In this document: positions 23,860 to 36,363 of the stretch, piece by piece
Position numbering within the stretch: the stretch's first letter is position 1
Layout of the letters: every line of letters begins with the position of its first letter
Source: Ptychodera flava
Taxonomy: Eukaryota; Hemichordata; Enteropneusta; Ptychoderidae
Assembly: GCF_041260155.1 (NCBI RefSeq)
Contig: NC_091941.1
Coordinates: 36,714,747-36,778,746, forward strand
DNA: 64,000 nt
Direction: 5' to 3'
Translations under genes and position numbers: made by a program
Notes under the pieces: generated by a model
Database searches by the model: none
The model's input: the letters and a program-made list of their open reading frames with translations, nothing else
What the model was told of the DNA's origin: nothing

Positions 23860-25019
23860 CCTGCAGCTGCATCGGAATCATTACATTCTGTGTAAATATT
23901 GTTGTTTAAGGGCTTTACGCTACTCAGGTAAAGAGTAATGTTGAACAGTCATTTATGACTGACAACACTCCTTACATCATACACATCACACATATACACA
24001 TACTGGACTGACAGAGATATTTAACATGCGGACGCGATTTTTGTTATATCTTATTAGGGGCTGATTCGTGTACATTATTAAAAAAGAGAGAGACAAGCAA
24101 CGCCTTTTGATTTTATCGTGAATTTTCGTTAAGAGTTTATTGGTTCCATACAGTGCAAACTGCAATCAATGAAATAGATAAGGTTCGCACGATTATCTAT
24201 CGACATGAGAGCATGTGGTGCTTTCAGTTGTAAAGTTGTCAAAACACAACTTACAGCATGTACCCCGTTACCATGTATCTATTGCTGTCAATGACGTTCC
24301 CAAGTCGACTGAACATGTCAGTGTTTTATTCGCGTTTCTTTTCAGTCTGCGACGACGGCAGATTCGTTTGTGACAAAGTTCCAGGTGGATGTGTGGAGTT
24401 AGATGACATCTGTAATAGCCTCGGGGAATGTGTTTGCGGACTGGGGGAGACCAAATTCATGGTTGACATGATGCTCACTATGGGTGAGTACTGGATAAAT
24501 TTAACTGCTTACTATGTTCCAAATGTTCTTTCATATTTTCTTCAGTTTTACTGGCACAATATAACCAAAGCCAGCGACGGATATACCACGAGATTTTGAC
24601 CAGTTCACGACAGAGATGCAGGAGTGATAGCGAGCTCATACAGTGATTTGATCAAAACTGGGCATGCCACTGAAATGAACACACTTTGATAATGATGATT
24701 ACAGTTGAACCGCTTTAAGAATTTCGGACTGACTGACTTCATCATAACGTAATTCGCTAAGCTTGGAATGTAATTAACCTTTCGTTAAGTCTTATTCATG
24801 TTAAAGTTCGCTGCTTTGTTTTTAATACCTGACGTACAGTTATTCTACTTGAATGAAAGCTTTGGTGCTGCGTATTGATAGACTCATTAGCGCCATCAAT
24901 CCATTGATTGAAATATTATCGTTCGGTTTTACCTCAAAAAAACATTTTTTTCATGTGCAGGAAATGAACAAATTTTCCTCATACTTGGCAATTTACTTAA
25001 AGAGGTGCTGCTTTGCTGA
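21542..25019 (+). CDS. Secreted cysteine-rich protein, about 195 aa, family unknown
   Basis: Six exons: 21542-21601, 21902-21968, 22282-22467, 23601-23678, 24346-24483 and 24961-25019 (TGA). All introns are GT-AG, frame is kept throughout, and exons 2 to 5 all end in phase 1. The start ATG has A at -3. Residues 1-20 (MTGLITPLIVFSLMTAGTFA) form a clear signal peptide and there is no later membrane helix. Exon 3 carries eight cysteines (ELCPN, IFCPV, EGCTAGCK, ACSDLFCDQC, EECNGG) and exon 5 six (EFCDDGRFVCD, GGCVELDDIC, GECVCG). Hydrophobic or amphipathic stretches follow each block (GLLILDVLNK; DMMLTMG then FLILGNLLKEVLLC at the end), suggesting two similar modules. I do not recognise the family. 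An extracellular, disulfide-bonded protein is inferred from composition only. Exon 6 is the least certain, but its phase and long pyrimidine tract fit. Confidence 0.75.
22832..23460. repeat. 14-bp minisatellite, about 44 copies
   Basis: The unit is TGGTCCGCTGGCAT with few variants (TTAGTCC, CTGACAT). It lies in intron 3 of the secreted Cys-rich gene. Because 14 is not a multiple of three and the unit lacks stops, several frames on both strands stay open across it; these are not genes. There are no unique spacers, so it is not a CRISPR-like array. Confidence 0.95.
23818..23860. repeat. (CAT)n microsatellite
   Basis: About 14 uninterrupted ATC units in intron 4 of the secreted Cys-rich gene. 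Confidence 0.9.
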
Positions 25020-25628
25020 TATTTTCATGATTTTTGTACCGGAAGGCAAATAGATTTTTCTTCCTCCTAAAATATGTTGAAATATACAATTACCTTTGAA
25101 TGGACAAATCGTCATGTAGTAAAGTTCGCGATGCTATAATTGTTGACAAGCGAAATCTAGTCCGTATTGGAATTAAGCTATCAACGATGTTTGATTTTAC
25201 ACAAATACAAGGCTGTACTGAATACTAGTCATGACGACATGATTTTGAGAGTACACAAACACCTACTTTTTGCAGACATAACAAAAATACTAAAAGTAAA
25301 TCAATTGAAGTTACAGCTTATGGAGCCTTGATCTTTTTTGTCTATCAGATCCATATGCCAACTATCGCAGAAGTGTGCCATACCGCCTTCCTTTTCAGAC
25401 CAATCATTAAAGAGCTTCCAAATCGGTCAAGACTCGATGAAGCGCTGTTCGGTTCGCTACGTTCATCCAGAAATATTGTAGTTAACACGATCTAAAGATA
25501 TCGATGAGAAATGTACGTTTATCTTTAAAGAGGTCGTTTCTCTAATACTGATTGGAGATTGCTGGCTGTTAATTAACCAGGAATGTCGATGCAAATGTGT
25601 GATCGAGTTGGTTTTTGTTCTTTTATTT

Positions 25629-25634
25629 AATAAA
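25629..25634 (+). promoter_or_regulatory. Polyadenylation signal AATAAA of the secreted Cys-rich gene
   Basis: AATAAA lies about 610 bp after the TGA at 25019, in a T-rich setting. It implies a 3' UTR of roughly 0.6 kb. It is the first canonical signal seen downstream of the stop. Confidence 0.5.
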
Positions 25635-25639
25635 AACCA

Positions 25640-28600
25640 CGCACTATGAATTCACTGTCTTTTATTTGCCGTTATTGTTTTCTTCCATCGTATGTTTACG
25701 GTTTCTAAACTGTGAAACACTGCATTTTGAGGTTTGTAACTATTAATGACGGCTACCAACACGATGTATTGTATGCCGTAAGGTACGGTTCGTAAGAAAT
25801 TCTGCACGTGGAAAATATATTTACATTGCAGCACACAAAGAATGGAAACTCATGGAGATGGACTTTTGAACTTTGACCGATGTCATGGCTTTTGATATAG
25901 TATTTAGTATCATAAAGTTACACCCGTGATACATGATAAATTTCAGCCGTCAAAAAGTATAAGAGTGAATTATTGTTACTTCCTTCAGCGTAGATTTGTA
26001 AAGTGTTCCACTGATTGATTTTCACAGTATCAAAACACAGTTTGGCTGACGACCAAGTAATGAAGATATACAATGTTCTACAAACTCAGAAACAAATAAA
26101 AACTGCCGAGTCAGCATTTTATTGCAAGCTTTTCTTTGAGAAAGTAATAATGTTGCCAGTTTATTTTGAGATCTATAACATTTGCACCAATGACATTTTC
26201 TTTGCAAACTGGTTTCTCTCACTAAGTTGTATTCAAATGGGAACTCTTGTTATAAAGTTGACTGCGAAAGATGTTCTTCACACAGAAGACAGTTTAAAAT
26301 ACCACCGACAGGTTTGCCGCCGAATTGGAGCTTTCGAGAAATAAAAGTTGAAGTTTGGGACGTTATCGAATGTACCATGATGCTAATGAAATGACATCAT
26401 ACTAGTCATACGTGTATGGGAATGGTAAATCGCCCGTGACATCCGAACTTCGTGTCATCCTGTTTCGACGAGGACGTTCAGTTTTTTTTGTGGATTTATT
26501 ATGCAAATCGAGTTATTTTCGTTCCAGCCCAAAGAGATGAGATACTTCGGGCTGTACACTGTTACCTTTCTGCGTTACCGTGATATTGGCTTATCTAAAT
26601 GAAGAGCTCAACAAGAGCACACAGAAAAAGTGATAAAACTGTTTCATATTGTTAATGTAAAACAAATTACAGGGCACGAAATCAAGATACTGGTAGCTTG
26701 ATGGTGTTAAATTCTGATATTGAGTCACGGAGATGATTGTTCACCAAACGAGATTCGGAAAACAATTATAGTGATCAGATATAGCTTTAGGCCGGACTAT
26801 TAGACAGAAAAACATCTCATAATATCAAATCACCGACAAGCGATGTGAAAGCGGATGGGATGAAAAAATTACTAGCGGCGACATATTGTATGTGATTACT
26901 AACTCCGAAGCGTTAACGTTACTTTTGCGAACAAGTACAGAGAAGGGATAATGCAAACATTCATCACAATAATACAACCTGGTACCAGTAAAATGGCACT
27001 CAATGCGTGCTATAATATTTTCAAAACAGGAATTGCTTTTTGCATATCAACTAACTTGTAGTTAAACTCCTGTTCTCAATACACCATCATGGCTGGATAC
27101 GATGCCGTGATAATTACCTTGGATATTATTAAAGTCCGATCCGAAAAGCTCCAAGGTCAAGGTGAAGCTACGCGACAACGGTAGGCGGCAATGTCGGACC
27201 CGTATAAAATGTTTGCAATACTTGCTTTTGTCAGGTTAAGTTGCAGAGTACGGGCATTGCGGATGCCCTGCGGGAGAGGTACGTCGGAGGTCGCCGAAGT
27301 GACCCCTACCCCCGCAATCACACATCTTCGGGCTTATTAGCTGGGGTGGGTAAGCATTGGTTGCAAGTAGATTTTTTGCTCTTCCCGTCATATTAGGACA
27401 ACAAAACTCTCGTGACGTATTACCGGGATAATTGACTTGGAAATTAATAAGAGTCCGATGCAGAAAGGTCAAAGATCAAGGTCAGACCGGATCATCCCGA
27501 CATCCGTATTTATAGCAATGTCGGACTTGTACTGATTCTTCCAATTTCTTAAATTATTTGCCGCACGATGTAGAATGAACGAAGATTAGCTCATCGTGTG
27601 ATATTCAGCGCCCCACAACTATTAGAAGTGGAAATATTCTACCATCGCCTGAGGCAATGTATGCACGACATAGGCCCCATCCTACATTCAGTGCTTTGGT
27701 CGGGTAAGCCTGTTTAGAAAATTGGTTAAATATGCACGAAGCTTGTCGATTCTAAACATTTCCCCAGTTTTGGATTGAGGAATAGTTGGAGTATTCAAAA
27801 CCAAGTCGGTTGTTGTAAAATTATGCGCTTAGGAGCACAGTAGGTCCCCGAAATATCTACCCCTGACCGCCATTCCCTGAACCCCAGAAAATAAAACTCG
27901 GCCATATCAGAGGTCATCGTAGATTTTTTACCCTTTTCGACACGTTAGGACACCAAACCTTTCACAGCATGCTTCAATCTCTCATGAACCGTGGCACTTT
28001 CGCTATTGACCAGGTGATTACAACAAGAATTGCTTAAAATCAACCATGACTTCAAAGTCGATGACTTCAAATGTTATCCCGGTTGATTTCTGAGACCGGT
28101 TTTAAGTTGGATATTGCCTTCCTATAATTCCCAGTTTGAAATGTTTAAGATAGTGTGATCATTATCCAAAGCTTTGCAGGAAGTAAATATAATAGGTCAT
28201 CATATAAGGGCGATCATCAATTGCCATGTTATTCTGCGAAAGTGAAAGTCAGTCACAATATAATATTGTATACGTCTTCGACTTTTGTCGTATTTCTGAA
28301 AATCTGGACCAGGTTAAAAAGTAGTAAATGCCACATTGTGACGTATGTAGTCAACCGTGTCGTTCAGCCGTGTATCGTCACAGTGCAAATCCCAAACGCT
28401 CTGTGCGCAATGATAGTTGACGTTTGGATCGATTTTCTCTTTAGGTATACATGGAACCTAACCAACGTCTTCAAAACGTTCGTTAAAATTTGCAAAGTGC
28501 AAATTTACACGCCACATATGTTTCAATAATACGTGTATTTGAATGATCGATACATCTATGGAGAACTCCATAACGTTTAGTGTACTTTACCCGGGTATTT

Positions 28601-30379
28601 ATCATTAAGGATTACATTTTTATAACCGTGAAAATAAATAACTATAGGTTATCGTAACTTACGTCCCAAAATATTCAGTTATCTATGATGCTCATCTTAG
28701 ACATACTGAGTGTGAAATTATTTGACATAAGCTATATATCTATAGCTACGTATTGGAAAAGTTACTTCAATATTCAAACAAAAAGGAATCGACGTCTTAC
28801 AACTTCATGATTTTTCTATTCTACCATTACCTGCTTGGAAGGGCATCCCAGAGACTTGATATGGATATACAGCCCAAAGGTGAGGTAAAAACGACAATAC
28901 TTGATATTTTGTTAAAAAGTAGTTTTATACATTGCAACATAACTTGCCTTCAAATTGTAAAATAGAAATAGAAACAAGGATGTACAAAATCTCTGAAATG
29001 TGTTAAAACATCCTTGATGCATATTATTGAGAAATAAATCAATGGTCAAAACTGTACAACGTGAATCAAGGTGCTCATCTCAATATCATTGTAACTTTGA
29101 ATCTGTGTGAGATGTCAATTGCAATGGACAGTAAATGCTGGAGCTGCCGCTTTGCAGATTGTGACATCTCAATGTAACGATAAGGTGGAAGTTATTTTAT
29201 ATTCTTGGTCAGTGTAATAACGACAAAATTTGTTAGCACACAGTTAAAGCTCTCATGTAATACTTCACACTCTTCATGATTAAAGCACTGGGTAAGTATA
29301 GTAAATAAAGAATGACTTGTGATATTAAGTCCGTCTCTGAAGGTCAAAGTTCACTGCCACTTTTTAATGCCCGTAGTGTTTCCACAGCATATGCATGGGA
29401 GGCGTAGCTTTTACATTTGTGACACCAAAATCGGTGGGTACGTCATGACAACAATTACAAGAACTTTGCTTGCATTTAGCAAATGATGTTAATTAAATAT
29501 ACCAGTCGAATGACTCGAAGCAGCCTTGAAGTATGGAAAAGAGGACAAGGAAAATTCCCGTGAATGATACACATGGATACCGTAACACTCCTTTGAAAAA
29601 GTTGGTTTGGCGCCCTCAAACTAACCACAAGCATTACCAACCCATTCACGCACCCACTTCACAGCAAAAACCAATTTATACCGTGAAAACTACTGTTAAC
29701 AATTGGGCATTTGTGAAGTGATCTTTTTGAAGTAATGCAAGTAATGGCATGTGATTTGTGAAGGGATTTTAAAGTTAATGAATGTCAACGAAACCGGAAG
29801 ATAAAAACTATACACTTAGGACGGATTTTGATTCTTTGTAAAAGTGTAGTCTGCATACATGTACACTTAGTGACTTTCCTGCAGACGTATGTACACCCTA
29901 TACATAAACTGAAAAAAAAATCGTGAACATGACAGAGTAGGAAAGCGAGAAACAGCTCAATAGATTGTGGAACGGCAGACTGCGAAACTGGTATACGATG
30001 AGATGAATAAATGAACTGGAAGTCAAATAAACATCAATATTGCGTAATATGAAATTACCAAAGAACCCTCAAAATTACATACTAAAAAGACGTTATTGTA
30101 TTTCACACTATAAACGAGCCACTGTCTTAAATGAAGTCTACACATGAAAGTTTTTTGCTATACATAATACTTGCAATAGGGCGTATCAAGGTGAACAAAC
30201 TTTGACAGACAAGTATTTCACATTCTCTATATAAAATATATGTACATTTTTCTTCTTAGCGTTGAAAGAGTCTGATCATTACGGTTGGATAAGATGAGAA
30301 GACGCTTCGCTGAAGTAGATTACTCTTCCTTGGATAATGTGTTTGCGTACTGTAATTATAGCTGACGTCACAACACCTG
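25640..30379. other. Intergenic, convergent between the secreted Cys-rich gene and Shisa-like gene A
   Basis: No gene was recognised. The interval 27100-28010 contains diverged direct repeats. A segment near 27130-27205 (TCCGATCC...AATGTCGGACCCGTA) recurs near 27450-27530. A segment near 27365-27420 (GTAGATTTTTTGCTC then TTAGGACA) recurs near 27925-27975. They are probably old repeat copies. ORFs at 26015-26344 and 28155-28529 have no start context, homology or splice support. Confidence 0.45.
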
Positions 30380-33300
30380 CTAAACGAGCATTACACTCTG
30401 TTGTTGGTTTCCGTAACCATAGCCACCATACCCAGGCATCATACTCTGGTTATGGGACACCACTGTCACTCCAGCTGTTGGAACCACCTGGTTGTCTGTG
30501 AATTGGAAGAAAACCACGTATTTAGCTCTGTGCAGTTACAGCAGCTGTAAATGATAAACCTGTGACACGTTTGATAGGCCATATTAATGCATTTCCCTCT
30601 AGAAAGAAAACAAAATCAAGATTATCAACGTTAATGATTGCTAGTACACAATGTAGCAGATGCATTACTTGTTTAAGAATCATTTGGCCTCGGAATTGCA
30701 AAATAAAGACATCTTTGCTTGATGACAAATCACAGGTACTGCAGAAAACGTGCATTACAATTTATGGGAGGATGCAATTTAAACTTCGATTTTGAATTGC
30801 TTAAACACGACAACAAATTAGTTTCTTCACTATTTTGCACCCGTTTTGCCAGTTTTTATTTATTTGTGATTAATTTATTTTCCATGCCTCTGTCAACCGA
30901 CGTGATGTTTTCTCCGTGCACAGAGCGATATAACTTACGGATAACTCTAGTGGTGGGTCTCCTATTTGCTTGGGAGCAGAAGCAGACACATCCAATGATC
31001 GACGCGACGACAACAGTGATGAAAATGAGAACTCCGATCACGATTCCAGCAATCACTCCGCCTCTGTAGTTTGTTAGAAAAATGCGAAAAAACACCGATT
31101 CTTAGTAAAAAAATTAATAGGTTGATTCCGAAAACGTTTTCTGTGCAGACTTTTCATACACACGTGCTATTTAATATTAGTCAAAGAAATATCTATATTG
31201 CAGTGTACAGGGTTTTAAATTTTAAACACTCTCCAAAGATATGGCGCAATATAAGAGAAGGAAAATCTACCCTGCAGGGCCGTAAACACTTTTTAACATA
31301 TAATCATATCCTTCTATAATAACCCACAATATATTGCTGGCCTTAGCTGTAGCGTCATACACCTTTTTTGAAAGACAATGAGGCATGAGCATCTCGATGA
31401 CTTACGATAGTGAACCGTAGTACTCGGAGTGGTCACAACAGTATTGGGAAGCCCCACTTCCGCAACAGTAAGACTTCGTGTAATCTTGAAACCATCCTGG
31501 ACAAGTTATACCGTTGCCATAGCAATAGTCACACTTTATTCCTGAAATTACAGGGACACTTGTATCATTCAACTGACACAATGCTCGGACATACGATCAG
31601 ATTTTCGTCTAAATGAAATCACAGCCGTTAAGTTCAGCAGTTGTCAGTTTTTGGAAAACCATTCAATGATTCCGTAAAATATCCGTGTAGTGAAAAGAAT
31701 AGAACATAACAAATGCACAGAATGCAACACGACGAATGCAAGTAATGGCATCCCATCGTTTCAAATAGCTTCATAAAAAAATTAAAATTTATAATTTCCA
31801 CCGAATCGGCGTGACTTTTCTGCTCACAGTGTTTATCCATTAGCTTTGATATCGGTTTTATCAGACCTGAATTGAGTAAACGCTTCAAGTTAAATATTCA
31901 AATACTGAACGAACAATGATCAAAAACACTAAAGCGCAAGGTGAGTATTATGAAGTAGCTCGTTCATGACACAAATTTTGCTGAGTCCTATCATTTTCCT
32001 AAAAAAAAATTGCCTCGATTTTGCTCATTAAAGTTGCGATTACATGTAACAGTACAGACGCAATTGCGTAAGTAGATTGTGCAACAATGACTGTGCAGGC
32101 CACATCTATTCGCCGATCGATTGACCAAGTGCACAGTAAAAGACGCACAGTGAAAGCCTATTGTTTGCCTTGTTGACTGCTGAAAGGCGGGAAGTAAATA
32201 AATAGATGCACTGAAATAGTTAGCAAGGACACCATCCGAATACCTGATGAGTAAATCTCAAACGAGAGAGACAATTTAACTACTGGAAAACAATATAGCG
32301 ACAACAATTAAACTACGCCCATGAGTGATAGTCAACCAACGGGATGTTTATTCATTGTCAACAAAAAGGTATAGCATTGCTAAAATACCAGGTGTTTCCT
32401 CAAATCATGGAGCTAGTGAACGAGACCTTTATGATTAACGTGATCCTTGTCATGTTTCAGGCGAGTAGAGCAAGCAGAATGAGGAAACATTTCTGAAAAG
32501 AAAATGGAGTTCAATGTCTTTATGCCTCTAGTCTGTTGCACGAAAGTCACACCGGGAGAGGGGCATGTTTTCGATACATTTACGCCCGCAAGCTATCACT
32601 ATATTTCAGAACTGTTCCTACCGAATCAATACGGTAGTCTCTAATGGTAATTGAAAAACGTAAGAGTGACGAAATCGAAGTGGTCTGTATTTACAGACTG
32701 ACCGTCATACTCTACTGTAATTGTTATAACTATGTGTCATTTGTCAGTAGACCGATGATTTATTGTTCAAAGAATATTAATAAGAACTGTTTTGCAACAA
32801 AGTGGATATGTGTAACCTTTTCGACCTTTCATACCCTGGTTACGAAGCATACATGGTCGGATTAAAATGTACACAGAACCGTTCGCACTCTTGATACCCG
32901 TGTAAAGTGTTTTCGTTTTCGCCACGGGTGTAGGCCCCTATATGCTTTGAACCGTGAACACGAGTTCTCCTTGCCCACTTCGGCCACTCAGGCTGGAATT
33001 TCAATAAAGAGTGCGTCATGCCTTGGAGACCTTGGCCGAGATTTTAAAACTGAAAACACTCTAAGGTCAGAATAATTGTAATGAATTGAAGTAGTGAAAG
33101 AAATACTCGGAGTTTTAACGTTTACATGTTTGTCCTGCGTAAGCATGGAAGACGCACACTACCTCTATGGTAAAACGAAAGTGTTTAAAAATGTAGCTGT
33201 CTGACGGGGTGTACCTGTATGAGTTTACCTGGAAAATATGCTACTACGTCTCGTAAAGTGGCGGTTACGGGTTTATAAGAAGTACACACATTTACTTTGA

Positions 33301-33789
33301 TACGGTTTCTTCCAATGCTCAATAAGGAGGTTCGAGTTGTTGCGCCATACGTGACGTCACAATGTATTCTATAGAAAGAAATCAATCTGCTAGGTATTCG
33401 AACTTTCGAAATCTTATGTAACCACTAATCCGGGCCTTGCTTAGGAAAAACCAGGCTGGTACAAACTTTGTAAGTTACTCTGTCCCTCGGAGGATTTTGT
33501 GAATGTAACTGTATTTATCGTTTCATGCTTCTGAATAACGTTGAGCAAGTTCCCGTCACAAAACTTGGTCCCCATCACTTTAAACTAGGGTCGAACATAC
33601 CGAATACATAACGTCAACATGGCGGTCCAGCGCTTACCTGAAGGGAGTAGCTGATTTCAACGGGGCAAACTAAGCGTTCACTTACTTCTCGTGGTGAGAT
33701 TATAATGTAAATCCGCAGGTTTCCTTACCGTTTAGTGACAGAAGCAGTGTTAGTGCGGCCAATCCTAACTTGGTAGCTGCGTCAGCCAT
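30380..33789 (-). CDS. Shisa/CYYR1-like single-pass membrane protein A, 145 aa
   Basis: Four minus-strand exons in order: 33729-33789, 31406-31541, 30939-31063 and 30380-30495 (TAG). Intron phases are 1, 2, 1. Exon 1 gives a signal peptide (MADAATKLGLAALTLLLSLN). Exon 2 gives the compact Cys-rich ectodomain with CDYCYGNGITCPGW, SYCCGSG and QYCCDHSEYY, the CP...YCC...YCC signature of the Shisa/CYYR1 superfamily, with one extra Cys. Exon 3 gives a membrane helix (GGVIAGIVIGVLIFITVVVA) followed by CVCFC and an Arg-rich stretch. Exon 4 gives a short Gly/Tyr/Gln-rich tail (MMPGYGGYGYGNQQQ). The ectodomain ends right after the Cys block, shorter than in its paralogues. Relatives act as adaptors in trafficking and receptor regulation; no specific function can be read here. 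Confidence 0.85.
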
Positions 33790-35317
33790 GATGCGTACCG
33801 CGTTTAAAATGGCGCAGTAGCCAGGTCCGAGAGTGCAATGACGCAGTGCCCGGTTAGACAAAGGTTGCTATGGCGATCGCTGTCAACCATGAAGTTTCTT
33901 TGTAAGTCACACTGAATAGAAGAGGGAATCGAAGCTAAGTCTGGCACCTTAATAGACGTCTGAGCTCAATGAGAACAACAAGTGATAAAGTATCGAATTA
34001 AACTGCCCGATACATTTTTGTAGGCATCGGAGGCAAGGGTAGTACAGGTGGGCCCGCGTCCTCGTCGTAATGGAACGTTTTCTCAATTCCATAAGAGCAA
34101 AGTTTAACGTTTGCAGACACGGTCTCGTAACTATTTGCATGCAAAAACTTGACAGAGATTCGCAAATTACATATAAACATGGGGATACTTTTACTATAAG
34201 TCACCGCTACAATACGCCAAAGTGAGTTTATGTCATATGATGTTAAATTCAAAGCGCGTCCGTGAATGATGCAATGCATTGTTGCCAGACCCAACTTGCA
34301 CGTGAACATATTCCTCGTAAACTTGCATGTACTATTGGTTGCTGAAGAGACGCGAACAATGTGTAAGGAACGAGATGTCGTCAACAGATCGATAGGTCAA
34401 GTCTATAAAACCAATACGTTCTGCGCCAGTGGTCTTCCTAAAGTTGCATGTCTTGCCGAAATAGTCTGTTTTGCATACGTTATTGATGGTGTATTACCTA
34501 CAGATCGAATATTGCAGTCATCATTATGATTGTAATGACAATCGAATAGTACAACACATTTGGAAACATCTTGTCGTGTTTCGTGCAGTGGGAATTGATG
34601 CCTGTTTTTTAATGACAGGCAATGTCATGTCGTAAAAATAACCCATGTCCTGGAATATGAGTGATAAAACGCAACATTTTGTCACTGACAGTGAACTTAT
34701 CGTGAATCTGGACATCCTTTTTGTATTTCTTTGCTATGAAACGACGTCATAAATTGTCCATCAAATCGTGAAAATACATTTCATACCACGTGATACAGAC
34801 AACGATATTGAAATCAATAGTTCTGGCATAATGATGAATTACAATATAAGGAAGAATGACCACTTTCATATCAACATTGCAACAAAACGTTCGCACTTCA
34901 GTCTTGAAGAAATAACCATACCATGGTCAAATTCATAACAAACTGAACGTCACTGTTAAACTTTGTTATAATCACTTTGTTTCAATGCACGGCACAGTGT
35001 ACTAAGTTCAGAGATAATAATGCTTGTGGTATCTAGTATGGTTACAATTTCTCACGCTAGCACATAAATTAAATGTTTCTGGCTTTCTTCTTTCTCATTT
35101 TAATAGCAGTGATTAATGCACAATTTCAATACGTATCGATCTCGTTAACATACTTTGTTACATAGGAAAACACAAAAATACAGCTCAAAGTATGTAATCT
35201 TGATTATTATAATGTACAATTCTTTCACAGATGTGCAAAATAATGTATATGCTCGAGGTATGCAACACATAACTTTGTATGCTTTAATTTGTACAATACA
35301 CTACAGAAATAATTTAA

Positions 35318-35532
35318 CTAACACGATTGGAAATAATACGGGATAATTGGATCTTCATATTTTTCAAATTTCTCAAAAGTGTTAGGTGTCATATAGCTGA
35401 ATGTTGTAATATAGCAGAGTACTCATAAAAAAGTGTAATGTAAAAAGAAAAGCAGATGAGATTATATCTGTAGATTAAATCGGCATTGTTTCACCATCCT
35501 ATTATTCAAAATTAGTTCCAATCGTGTTAGCT
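35318..35532. mobile_element. Small inverted-repeat element, second family, copy 1
   Basis: The ends are inverted: TAACACGATTGGAAATAAT on the left and TAGTTCCAATCGTGTTA on the right. The interior shares GGGATAATTGGATCTTC and TTTTTCAAATTTCTCAAAAG (in complement) with the copy at 61317-61504. It is about 215 bp and has no ORF. Confidence 0.6.
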
Positions 35533-35674
35533 TTTTGACTCAAATAGAGCGAACTCAGATAGCAGGATTCAGAATAATTGCTGCACCTACAAACGTAATG
35601 ATGGAAAACAAGCATGATCTACTCAATTCAAAATTCACCATACACAATCGTGATCACTTCTCTGGATCTAATAT

Positions 35675-36027
35675 TTAAGGTAGAATGTGCCTCGGGGACA
35701 GATATTTAGACTCTCAAACTTTTACAATGCTTTTCTGATGTGGGGCTTCGTTTTAAAGCGCTTGGTGTATTAGAAAAAAGTTTCACAGTCTTAGTTTTTC
35801 GAAAATCGAACATTTTATTTTTCTCCATAGAGTTAACACAGGGATGGCGGCCAGTTTGAATTTCAAATATCGGTAAATCTTGGGTAATCTGTGTCTCTAG
35901 TATCAAAATTTTCATTGTGACCCCCGATTTTTATTCTTGATTTTGAAAGAGAATGGTTAAAAGATTCATTGAGGAAAGATTGAGCAAAAGTTTAAGGCTT
36001 TCACTTTCGAGGCACATGCTACCTTAA
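35675..36027 (+). mobile_element. TTAA-flanked inverted-repeat element, copy 3
   Basis: Left end TTAAGGTAGAATGTGCCTCG and right end CGAGGCACATGCTACCTTAA. It is about 350 bp and more diverged from the copies at 4330 and 5632 than those are from each other. It lies 337 bp downstream of the gene B stop. On the minus strand it carries AATAAA at 35814-35819. Confidence 0.7.
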
Positions 36028-36363
36028 GCGCCAGCTTATATTAGGCCTACTAGTATATTGATACGACCTGGGAAACGGGTGAAGAACTGAAAAATATTAC
36101 CAATCTCAAACAGACATTTAGAAAGTTACAATTGAAATGATTTGTCCCGCGACATGTTTTCTTCCGCACACTTTCCGAGCAATTTACCGTCTTCATCTCG
36201 CTTGCGAACCGATCATAATATCGGGAAGCCCGAAAGTAAAAGCTGATCTCGTACCATGTGACCTGAGACAGATAATTGTCTGAGATATGACAGATTAGAT
36301 GTGACAGATTGATTTCTTGCTGTGGTCCTACCAAGATGTCGAGGTGTGAAGCTGAAAAGGCTG

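Larger units (their letters stand above)
33790..36363. other. Spacer between Shisa-like genes A and B
   Basis: It contains the two small inverted-repeat elements at 35318-35532 and 35675-36027. The remainder is AT-rich, with no gene seen; the ORF at 33998-34384 has no support. Confidence 0.5.

Noticed and set aside
26015-26344. Plus-strand ORF of 109 codons
   Set aside because: No homology recognised, no promoter or splice signals, overlapped by an ORF on the other strand.
28155-28529. Plus-strand ORF of 124 codons
   Set aside because: No motif, family or splice support; lies in a repeat-rich spacer.
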